Position numbers and translations under genes: made by a program. Below, in pieces: positions 18,414 through 26,300 of a DNA stretch of 32,527 bases (its first letter is position 1; every line of letters begins with the position of its first letter). The stretch is from a virus. A model generated the notes under the pieces. The model worked only from the letters and a program-made list of their open reading frames with translations, made no database searches and was not told the DNA's origin. Location of the stretch: IMG/VR virus record IMGVR_UViG_3300025818_000099, positions 1 through 32,527 of that record. One strand, 5' to 3'.

Positions 18414-18913
18414 CAACCTGCTTACCAGCAGCAGCACAGGACGGCGGGACAACGGCGATAGCCAACCCGGTCGCAACGTCAACGGGCAGCGTCAGTAATC
18501 AAGCCGTCCAGATCAATCAGGGCAGTTACAGCCAGCAAAGCTACGGTCCAGGGCATCAGTGCAACTCATCAACGCTGGTGTTTACGCCTTTCTATCTAGG
18601 CAACGACGTTCACCCAGAGCCATACGTCCGCAACCAAAACTTTGGCGCACAAGTCAGCTTTAGCGTCCCACTGGACTTTGAAATGGTCCGACTCTGTAAA
18701 GACCTTGCCAAACGCAAGCTAGAAAAAGAGCGGCTGGATTACGCCCTAGTGCGGGCGTTGAAATGCGCTGAACTGTTCAAAACCGGATTCAAGATCCGCG
18801 ACGATTCACCCTTTGCGCCGCTCTGCGCTGATGTCGTTCCGATAGCCGCTGCCTCGCCCACGTCTTTACCGGCTTCCCCCGCAGCTTCTGTACCTTTGCC
18901 GTCAAAGCCTTGA
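18386..18913 (+). CDS. Second secreted protein of the cassette, start codon not found
   Basis: The frame carries a signal-peptide-like LAVGVLAVATCLPAAAQ, then a Ser/Gly/Gln-rich part (STGSVSNQAVQINQGSYSQQ) and a C-terminal helical region with two Cys pairs, RLCKDLAKRKLEKERLDYAL to LKCAELF, and ADVVPI. This looks like a real envelope protein, and I remember cyanophage proteins of this outline. No ATG, GTG or TTG lies in frame just ahead of the signal peptide. The coordinate is simply the Lys codon preceding it. A -1 shift from the 18057 frame, a rare start codon or an assembly error would explain this. The 3' 125 bases overlap the opposing gene at 18789. Confidence 0.5.
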   Translation, partial: KLAVGVLAVATCLPAAAQDGGTTAIANPVATSTGSVSNQAVQINQGSYSQQSYGPGHQCNSSTLVFTPFYLGNDVHPEPYVRNQNFGAQVSFSVPLDFEMVRLCKDLAKRKLEKERLDYALVRALKCAELFKTGFKIRDDSPFAPLCADVVPIAAASPTSLPASPAASVPLPSKP

Positions 18914-19373
18914 ACGTCGGCTTGAAGATCTGAACCAGCCGCTTAAACATCGAAGTTGCTGCCAACGTCGCGCCAACACTGATCACGCTAGTTGTTGCGG
19001 CTGCGCTAAGGATCTCCGCTTTTGGTACAGGGATTTTTAGCTGCGTACCCGGTACAACGATCTCAGTTACCTCCGCCGCCAATGGCTCGGGAATTGCTTG
19101 GACTGATGGTTCGACCCGCCGCACTGATGGTGTTGCCTCTGCTTGGCGTAATGCTTCCCTTACTAGCTGTCGCAGATTTTGTTGAGTCTCGCGTTCAGGC
19201 TCGGCGGGCGCTTCGGTCTGCGGCAGTGGAACAGGTGGTGTGCCAGCGGTAGCTGCTGGTGGAATGACAAGCGGCGTATAAGACGGAAGCTCCGCCCTCG
19301 GCAACTCCAAGACAGGAGCAGGCAAAGGCGGAGGCGGTGGGATGTTAATGCTGGGGAGGAGAAGCGGTTCCAT
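18789..19373 (-). CDS. Proline-rich membrane-associated protein, cyanophage-type
   Basis: Residues 1-75 are a Pro-rich low-complexity region starting MEPLLLPSINIPPPPPLP and containing PSYTPLVIPP. A charged helix follows (about 80-105), then a hydrophobic segment AEILSAAATTSVISVGATLA and a very basic tail with FKRLVQIFKPTFKAL, KLRGKPVK and RQRLSERHQRR. I recall cyanophage proteins of the same order, which is the main reason to trust this frame over the opposing one. The frame opens at 19397, but the ATG eight codons later (19373) fits the remembered family and reduces the overlap with the gene upstream. The function is unknown; a membrane-spanning envelope protein is likely. Confidence 0.65.
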   Translation of the reverse strand: MEPLLLPSINIPPPPPLPAPVLELPRAELPSYTPLVIPPAATAGTPPVPLPQTEAPAEPERETQQNLRQLVREALRQAEATPSVRRVEPSVQAIPEPLAAEVTEIVVPGTQLKIPVPKAEILSAAATTSVISVGATLAATSMFKRLVQIFKPTFKALTAKVQKLRGKPVKTWARQRLSERHQRRAAQRVNRRGS

Positions 19374-19500
19374 CCTCAAAAGGATCCTTTCCGCCACGGC
19401 AGATAATTACTGCCCGCTTGTAGAAGTAGGAGTCGGTCTTACCCGCGTCTTCCAGCACTTGTTTGATCTTGTGCCAGTTCTCGCGGGTATGCCGGTCCAT
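19345..19500 (-). CDS. Small conserved cyanophage-type protein, 51 aa
   Basis: MDRHTRENWHKIKQVLEDAG, then KTDSYFYKRAVIICRGGKDP. The pattern NWxKIKxxLExxGKTDSxFYKRA is one I remember from cyanophages. The ATG follows the previous stop directly (TGAATG). It ends inside the next gene. Predicted helical; function unknown. Confidence 0.6.
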   Translation of the reverse strand: MDRHTRENWHKIKQVLEDAGKTDSYFYKRAVIICRGGKDPFEDGTASPPQH

Positions 19501-19635
19501 TCACCTACCCTGACCGCGATACTTCTTCCTACCGTGGCTGGCTTTTGAGTGTTGACCCGCACCTTGACGGGTTTTCTTAGGCTTTCCAGGGCGGTGCTCA
19601 ATCCGCCCCAGCGCCGTCTTCGACTTGACTGCCAT
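19501..19635 (-). CDS. Very small basic protein, 44 aa
   Basis: MAVKSKTALGRIEHRPGKPK, then KKTRQGAGQHSKASHG and a YRGQGR end. Strongly basic with no hydrophobic core. Short proteins with a PKKTRQG and YRGQGR signature are familiar from cyanophages. The start overlaps the previous stop by one base. It may bind nucleic acid; function unknown. Confidence 0.65.
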   Translation of the reverse strand: MAVKSKTALGRIEHRPGKPKKTRQGAGQHSKASHGRKKYRGQGR

Positions 19636-19886
19636 CAGGGGAGCTGCTGTGCAGCAACGAATGCTTGATAAGCAGCAACGACCTCATCGGTCCAGAGTGC
19701 CGTAGCAACAGCTTGCATCTCGGCGCATTCTTCGCTCATGTCATCACCAGGCGCTTTGACGTGGCGGTGATAAGTGCGCCCCACTTCGACACCATCCTTT
19801 TCAACAATGTCCGCACGACGGCATTGCAAGATGGAGTAAGGGGGAATGATTTCGATCTTGTGTTCGTGGCGTTCAGTAAAAGCCAT
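19635..19886 (-). CDS. Conserved cyanophage-type protein, 83 aa
   Basis: MAFTERHEHKIEIIPPYSIL, then CRRADIVEKDGVEVGRTYHR and HVKAPGDD, then a helix rich in Ala with ALWTDEVVAAYQAF. A beta-rich first half and a helical second half. The frame is open for three more codons, but GGAGG lies nine bases ahead of the ATG at 19886 and directly abuts the other ATG, so 19886 is the start. It is next to the fibre genes, so a fibre chaperone or assembly role is possible but unproven. Confidence 0.7.
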   Translation of the reverse strand: MAFTERHEHKIEIIPPYSILQCRRADIVEKDGVEVGRTYHRHVKAPGDDMSEECAEMQAVATALWTDEVVAAYQAFVAAQQLP

Positions 19887-19903
19887 TAGGGTCATCCTCC
19901 AGA

Positions 19904-19933
19904 TGAGACAGGTTTTAGGCTTAGTTTTGAGAC
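19904..19933 (-). promoter_or_regulatory. Pair of TGAGAC sites upstream of the 83-aa gene
   Basis: TGAGAC at 19904-19909 and 19928-19933 (plus-strand reading), within the 57-base gap between the last fibre gene and the gene at 19886. A 10-base run, TTTTGAGACG, is identical here (19925-19934) and in the divergent control region (6328-6337). May be a late regulatory site. Confidence 0.35.
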
Positions 19934-19943
19934 GGTTACGGTC

Positions 19944-20663
19944 TTAACTGGCTTGGTACGTAAAACTAAATCCGATCACAAAGTTGCTGTTAATTACACT
20001 GTCAGCCAAATAATCCGCTCCTCCTGCAGTATTGCGCATAATGGCAGCGGATGTTGTATTTGGACCAAGCTCAAGAACCCCAGCTGCTGTCAACGTGGAC
20101 GTGCAGTTGGTTAGATGAACACTCGGGTAGACATAAAGGTTGGTAAGGTTTTTTGAAGTGAAAGGCAAGCTTCTTACGCTTACAGTTCCAGTATTTGATC
20201 CTTTAGACGAAAGTACAACGTAGGCCCCGACTTGCACAATATTGCCCACTTTTGTGTAGGAACCGACTTGATAGGTATAAGTGATCCCGGCAGTTGAGTT
20301 ATTGATACCTATCTCAGGACTCCAAGTCCCCTCCTCATAATCATCCAGCGCGTTAGCAGCAGCCGTGTCGCCGTTGAAGGTTAGACCGCCAGTGGTGAGA
20401 ATTGACGCACGAGTGCTTCCGTTGACAAGAAAATCAAGTCGATCATCAGAAACTATAAAGTTTGACGACCCACTTCCAGAAAGAGAAAGTCCTGCATAGC
20501 TACTGGAATCAGCAACTAAAATTACTGTCCCACCGGAACCAGAAAGGTGCAGTTTTTCTGTCGGGGATGCCGTTCCAATGCCAACACGGGCAGAGCTATC
20601 GAAACTGAGACTGTCGCTTGCGGCATCATTGTGCCTTATGTTGTTTGCAATAATGCGGCTCAT
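19944..20663 (-). CDS. Tail fibre protein, 239 aa
   Basis: It begins MSRIIANNIRHNDAASDSLS and has GIGTASPTEKLHLSGSGG at about 28-45, a repeat unit shared with the fibre at 21754. The middle is Gly/Ser/Thr-rich, and the C-terminal domain (EGTWSPEIG, then YTKVGNIVQVGAYVVL) is of the type that ends phage fibres that bind host surfaces. It has no S74 domain. A GGAGG in the last codons of the upstream fibre gene serves its ATG, which overlaps the upstream stop. Likely receptor-binding tip. Confidence 0.8.
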   Translation of the reverse strand: MSRIIANNIRHNDAASDSLSFDSSARVGIGTASPTEKLHLSGSGGTVILVADSSSYAGLSLSGSGSSNFIVSDDRLDFLVNGSTRASILTTGGLTFNGDTAAANALDDYEEGTWSPEIGINNSTAGITYTYQVGSYTKVGNIVQVGAYVVLSSKGSNTGTVSVRSLPFTSKNLTNLYVYPSVHLTNCTSTLTAAGVLELGPNTTSAAIMRNTAGGADYLADSVINSNFVIGFSFTYQAS

Positions 20664-21754
20664 GATGCACCTCCTTCAAGGGCGGTAAGACGAGCCTCAA
20701 GGGAGGCGTTGGCGGTTTCTAGGGTTTCGATCTTGGCAATGGCTTCCTGCAATGCCTTGGTCAAAGGTGCAATGAATTGGTCATAACGGAGTGATTGAGT
20801 GCTTTCGGGATCGTCTTTGTCACCAAGCACCCAGCCGCCGAAATCAACACCAGCATCGTCAGCGGCTTGTTTTACTTCTTGAGAGATGAAACCCCAGTGG
20901 GTGCGCTGACCGGGAACTGATTCGTAGATTGGGTCGCCGTTTTCATCACGCTCGCCTGAATCAGTTTTGCCGCCTTCGATCCATTTGTAAGAAACAGGTC
21001 GTAGAGACTTGATAAAATCGGAAGCCAAAACCGAATCAGTGATTTCAGTCTTAAGGCGTTCGTCTGAAGTTTGAATTGTTCCATTTACCGCCCAAACAGC
21101 GGTCCATCTAGTTCCTAAGCTCCCTGTTTGATAAGTATTGTCAGCGGCTGGGCGGAGCGTTCCGCTGAGATCAATGATAGTTCTCGCCGTCGGAGAAGAC
21201 GCGCCATCCGGCGTAGTGCTGAATACCAGCCTGCCCGGCATGTCATTAGCGCCGGGGGTGCCGTCTACTATTGCTTGAATAGTTGCGCCTTGGACGAACT
21301 CGGTGCCGTCATTACCTTGGAAGGTAATCATGCCCAGCGTGTCGCCATTGGAAACAACTGTGTTTGAGCCGATTGCAGAACCATTGCTTTTGCAAAGGTT
21401 GAGCATTGTGTATGCGTTGCCGTTATAGTTGCTAACTATGTTGACGGCATTTCCGTAAAGAGCATTTCCCTCAATGTTGACCGCGACATTTCCGCCCCAG
21501 CTCGAATTATTGATGTTAGTACGAGCAGCAGTTGTCCCCACCAACAGCCTGCCGGAGCCGTCGATGTTGACCGAATCGTCAGACGCGCTGCCGTTGATGT
21601 CTAGCGGTCCAAGGTCAATGTTGCCGGTGCTTTCCTCAACAATGAAGGTGCCGCCGTTCTTCGCAGGGATCGTGATGCTGGTGTCTGTACCAGCAACTGC
21701 GGGAACATCAATCTCGATGCTGCCGGAAGTAGAGCCGTTGATCTTGAGTCCCAT
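20660..21754 (-). CDS. Tail fibre with S74 intramolecular chaperone, 364 aa
   Basis: Residues 1-225 are a Gly/Ser/Asn-rich beta fibre. The C-terminal peptidase S74 domain starts TSDERLK with Ser230 and Asp231 and Lys235, the autocleavage site. It continues with SLRPVSYKWIEGG, HWGFISQEV and a trimeric coiled coil, ALQEAIAKIETLETANASLE, ending LTALEGGAS. S74 domains drive trimer folding and then cut themselves off. The C-terminal end closely matches the fibre at 21754. Start overlaps the previous stop (TAATG). Function in adsorption inferred from family. Confidence 0.88.
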   Translation of the reverse strand: MGLKINGSTSGSIEIDVPAVAGTDTSITIPAKNGGTFIVEESTGNIDLGPLDINGSASDDSVNIDGSGRLLVGTTAARTNINNSSWGGNVAVNIEGNALYGNAVNIVSNYNGNAYTMLNLCKSNGSAIGSNTVVSNGDTLGMITFQGNDGTEFVQGATIQAIVDGTPGANDMPGRLVFSTTPDGASSPTARTIIDLSGTLRPAADNTYQTGSLGTRWTAVWAVNGTIQTSDERLKTEITDSVLASDFIKSLRPVSYKWIEGGKTDSGERDENGDPIYESVPGQRTHWGFISQEVKQAADDAGVDFGGWVLGDKDDPESTQSLRYDQFIAPLTKALQEAIAKIETLETANASLEARLTALEGGAS

Positions 21755-22704
21755 TAGGAAGCAACTCCTTCAAGTGCGGTAAGACGGGTTTCGAGGGTTT
21801 CGATCTTTGCTAACGCCTCTTGTAATGCAGCCGTCAGCAGCGGGACAAGTTTGGACTGGTCGATTCCTTGATAGACCGGAATTGTATTTCCGTCTTCGTC
21901 GAGTTTGTTATCGCCAACTGAGACGCCATCGGGGAGTTCTTCGCCTTCCTTCCAGACTTCAACTTCGTCCTGAGTACCAGTGACGCACTCAGGAACAACG
22001 GCTTGTGCTTCGTGGGCGATGAAGCCGTCAACCGTGGTGTCAGGATCAGCAATAAAATTGAAGCGGCGAACCTGGAGCTGATTAAGGCGATCAGCAGCGC
22101 CGGTCAGTGGGACAACGTTTTCTTTGAGGCGGTAGTCGGAAGAAGTGTTATAGGCAGTGCTAGTGGTGTCATAGGAAATTGTGCCGATTACTGATCCAGC
22201 ATTAATGAACGCAATGGCGTTGGCGTTTCCATCGTTATTTTTCGAAAAAATTGCCGTTGGCGATGAACCAGATCCCTGTGGATTGAGGGTCAGACCCCTT
22301 GCATTTGCAGTCGTACATCCAATCAAAAGGTTGCCGGAGCTGTCGATACGCGCTTTTTCGTCGTTATTCGCTTCAAAGGAAAGAGCGTGATTTGACTGAG
22401 CAGCAATCCCAACCTTCGATGTTGTTACAAATACCTTTCCAATAACAGAACTTCCGGTTTCTTCAAACCTAATTACTTGCGTACCAGCGCCAGAAACGTG
22501 CAATTTTGTAGCAGGACTCGTAGTGCCAATTCCGAGTCCGCCGCTGCTATCAACCGTCGCCCGAGTACTGCCGCCCGTGACAAGGTTGACCGTATCAGTA
22601 CCAAAACTGATGCCAGTGTTTGTGTCAGTGCCCTGAAGCGCAGGCGTCCCAGCAGAGCCGTTGACCCCTGAAACTCCGTTGTCGCCGTCGAGAGTTAGTG
22701 CCAT
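21754..22704 (-). CDS. Tail fibre with S74 intramolecular chaperone, 316 aa
   Basis: Fibre part with SGVNGSAGTPALQGT and the unit GIGTTSPATKLHVSGAG at 58-74. The S74 domain starts SSDYRLKENVVPL with Ser189, Asp190 and Lys194, then QVRRFNFIADP, GFIAHEAQ and a coiled coil ALQEALAKIETLETRLTALE, ending GVAS. It is a paralogue of the fibre at 20660 but with a different S74 subtype: the core is of the YRLKENV type instead of ERLKTEI. Only the coiled-coil ends are nearly the same. ATG three bases after the previous stop. Confidence 0.88.
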   Translation of the reverse strand: MALTLDGDNGVSGVNGSAGTPALQGTDTNTGISFGTDTVNLVTGGSTRATVDSSGGLGIGTTSPATKLHVSGAGTQVIRFEETGSSVIGKVFVTTSKVGIAAQSNHALSFEANNDEKARIDSSGNLLIGCTTANARGLTLNPQGSGSSPTAIFSKNNDGNANAIAFINAGSVIGTISYDTTSTAYNTSSDYRLKENVVPLTGAADRLNQLQVRRFNFIADPDTTVDGFIAHEAQAVVPECVTGTQDEVEVWKEGEELPDGVSVGDNKLDEDGNTIPVYQGIDQSKLVPLLTAALQEALAKIETLETRLTALEGVAS

Positions 22705-22707
22705 GGG

Positions 22708-23313
22708 TCAAACAATAGTCCAGGTAGAACCAGAAGGAATCGTGACCGTGACTCCTGAGTTAATCGTAATCGGACCAGCCGACATCGCATTGGTCGATGC
22801 GGTAATCGTGTAGTCCGAAGTCACGGTCTGCCCGTTTTCGTAAAACACGGCGTCAGATCCACCGCCCGATGCTCCACCACCGCCGCCGATGGCTCCCCAA
22901 GCGCTGCCGTCATATCCCTCGAACGTCGTGTCATCCGTGTTGAAACGGATCATGCCCGCACTTGGAGTGCCAGGGCGTTGGGCAGCAGTACCAGACGCCA
23001 CATCAATGGCGCCCGTGCCGGTCATGCTGATATTGCCAGCAGACGTGACCGTGCCGGTAAAGCTCGGGGATGCCAGCGTTGCCAACCCAAGGTTGGTGTC
23101 AGCCAGCGTTCCAACGACAACCCATGCCGAGTTAGCCGCGTTGCGCAGCTTCAACTGACCGTTTGTTGTGTCCGCCCACCACTGGAAGGCGTAAGTCGTA
23201 GTCGGCTCAGTGGTATCGCTGTTATTGCTAACGATTGCCGCAAGGGCATTGTTCAAATCTGAACGGACTGCCGCGCCCGTTCCATTAGCAATCACATAGT
23301 CGTGGGTTGCCAA
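22708..23313 (-). CDS. Tail fibre, J-proximal, 201 aa
   Basis: The N-terminal 70 residues, DYVIANGTGAAVRSDLNNAL and WWADTTNGQLKLRNAANSAW, are the attachment-type domain of many siphovirus fibres. The rest is Gly/Thr-rich with RPGTPSAGMIRFNTDD, a common fibre module, and ends TIPSGSTWTIV. No S74 domain. The frame starts with TTG (an AGGG seven bases ahead) and no ATG is available nearby. It is the first fibre gene after J, so it probably links the fibres to the tail tip. Confidence 0.8.
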   Translation of the reverse strand: MATHDYVIANGTGAAVRSDLNNALAAIVSNNSDTTEPTTTYAFQWWADTTNGQLKLRNAANSAWVVVGTLADTNLGLATLASPSFTGTVTSAGNISMTGTGAIDVASGTAAQRPGTPSAGMIRFNTDDTTFEGYDGSAWGAIGGGGGASGGGSDAVFYENGQTVTSDYTITASTNAMSAGPITINSGVTVTIPSGSTWTIV

Positions 23314-23344
23314 GGCGCTGCCCTATGTGCTCAGTGTCTGCACT

Positions 23345-26300
23345 TTAGCCGACTCGTCCATACCCAGTTGCACTCCAGTTGAAGTTACGGGAAATGCTGG
23401 TGTCGCTTGAATTCCTGAAGTGGACCGTGAAGCCGGTGCCGCTGACGTTGCTGACCTCGAAGTAATCCCCGCTTTGCATGTTTTGCGCCGTGATACCAAT
23501 CGTCGGCAAAGTGCTATTTACTCCGCCCAGAACAGAAGTGCCGGTGAAGAAATTGTTGGCGAAGCTGACTGCTGTTGCCCCAGCGGAACTGGTCACGGTC
23601 GTTGTGCTCTGATCCGTGCGGCGCTGGAATGTCGCCTTGTATCCCAGCTCGTCGATCAGGATGTTCTGGTCAGCGTCGGTTGACTGGAGCTGAGCGCGGA
23701 ACTGGAATGCCCGCCCTCTAAACGTGCCATTGACGAAGTTCTGCCAGTCGCCCCAAGTAGGTGTGCCGGCGGGGTCGTCGTTGGTACGGCGCAGTTGCAG
23801 GGTTGCGTTCACCGAATCCACCACGTCGCCATCGAAGCTGTCCCAGTCATCGACGTTCTCGGTGCGGTTGTCCAGGAGGTCAGCCGGGTAGAAACCGCGA
23901 GTGACGAAGCGCCGCTGTAGGTCAACCGAGTAAATCGCCTCAAGATCCAGCGTGTCGTCAAACTCGTAAGTCGCGCTGTTCAGGACATCGCCAAGGAAAT
24001 CGAAGTTGGGCAGGTCATCAAAATCATCCTCGTCGTCAATATCGGCGTCGCCATCAATTGCCAGGGCGTCGTACTCATCGCTGTAGAAGCAATTAGTTTT
24101 TGTGCCTTGGAACGGGGGAACGTCTTGATCTTCCCGGCGAACTTGTATTGGGAACTCGCCCAGGGCATCGGGGAAGTCGATAATGACGCTGGTGGCGTTA
24201 GTGCTCTGGCGTCCGCCGTCATCCTCAAACTTGACCAGGACTTCGCCTTCAACGGCTGGGATCGTTGCTTCGGTGGAGTTACCGGCAATCGCCTCGATCA
24301 GGTCAACCGAATTACTCCAGGTGCCCGTGCCATCCGTCAGGCTGCTGTGGCGGATATAAACCTTGCCGCCAGCTACCACGTCCACATCAGTGGAAACGTC
24401 CCAGCGCAGTCGCCCGGTATTGGCGTTAATCCGCTCGAATGACAGGTTCTGAACATTGCCGGGAACAGCGGTTTTACCAATCGCGGTGAAAGTGAACTCC
24501 GTAAAGTCGGTCGATTGGCGACCCAGTGAGTTAATCGAGTAGATCTCAAAGACGTAATCACCGGCGCGGGTGTCCAGGATCTCAACGTCCGGTCTGCCCG
24601 CAATAACTTCCTGCCAGTTGTCGTTATCAGCCCTGTAGCGGACCTTGTACTGCGGGACGCCTTTGATCGACTGCCAGCTCAAGATGATCTTGACTTTTGC
24701 CTTGTCGTTCTGGGTGTAAAACTTCTCGCTTGCTTTCGGTGTGTTCGGTGGATCCGGGATCAGGTTGAGATTGGTGATCGTGCGGGTTTGAAGTTGGAAG
24801 CCGCGTTCCACATAGTCGTACTTGCTGGAGTTGTACTTCAGCCCGGTGATTTCATAGAGATGCCCTTCCTTTTCCTTGACGGTCAGGATGCGATATTGCT
24901 GGCTTTGAACTGAGTCAGTTTGCAGGATCCAGATGCTGTTTGCGTTCGGGGCACTGCTGAAGTCAGATGCAACAGTGATTGCCGTACCGCTGCGGCTAGA
25001 GATCGAGCGGGTTTCCATTGACCCGTCAGACAACAGCACCGATAACGTGCCCGTGTTCGTGGGCAAACCTTCCGCATCATCAACTGTGATGACCTGAGCG
25101 GTGGCGCTGCTAATCCTGCCGCCGTAACGAACGCCAGCCCGGACGGGATCTTGTACGTCAACAACTGCACCAGGTCGAATCAATGCGCCAGCATCAATCG
25201 AGGCGGTGAAGCTGATAACTTCTGTTTCCTGCTGTTCGCTGAACAGAATCCATTGCCCCAGTCGGTTGGCTTGACCGCGTGAAGTGCAGGCGAAGGCGCG
25301 AATCTGGGTCGTAACCACGCCGTATTTGGCGATGGCATCCCGGTCTTCCACAACCTCGTAATTCAGTTCACGGGTTTCAAGATCCAGGTATGCAACGACT
25401 GCAACCGTGTGGCGGGTCTTCAGGTCAGAGCCCGCATAGCTAAAGCCAGGCTCCAGCACGTTGGAGCGGTTGAACAAATAGCTCGAATCAGTTGGCTTGT
25501 CTTGCGTAATCGTTAGCGAGCCAGTGGACCAATACGGCTGACAACGCATGACCGAGCAAAGGTCATTGATCAGCTTGTATGCCTCGTATTGGTTTTGAAT
25601 TAGCGCGTTGCACTGGAAGCGTGGTTCTGTCCCACCAAAGCCATCATCGACAAGTCCGTTGCAGTATTGACTTGCGGAATAGAACGAAAACTTATCAAGT
25701 TGTGCTTCAACGATGTGATCGCCTAAGCCGTAACGCTTGCTAATTAGCAAGTCATACAAAATCCACGCGGGATCTTTACACCATTGGGCAGCGCCAAACG
25801 TCCCAGTCCATGTGCCGCTGTAGGTAACTCTGCCGGTATCAGAATCGACGGTGGCGTTATCGGGCAGTTTGACTTTGATGCCACGGATTCGGTAAGACCG
25901 CGCCGGGATGGAGTTGAACTGGTCTGCTGAAAAGCGGATTGCAGCAAGCGCACTGTTGGGGTAGCGCAGCTTTTCGTAGATCAGCTCGGTATAAGCGACA
26001 AAAAAGGTTGGGCTGACGTTTTGATCCGTGCTGTCATCTGAAACCCGGACGACACGAATATCGACGGGGAATGCTCCATCCAAAGTGATCAGATAATCCC
26101 GTTCGTATTTATCCGCCGTGCGACCGCTGATCGTGTCAGTCTTGACGGTGGTGAAGCCGCCGCCGTTGTACTGAACTTGGAACGACATTTCGACGCTCGT
26201 GCCAAGAACGTCACCTTCAGGTGTGCCGCGCTCCAAGCGGGAAATTGCCAAGCTGATGCGGACTGCATCAACGTTTGTGTCAGTAATCTGCCGGGTAACT

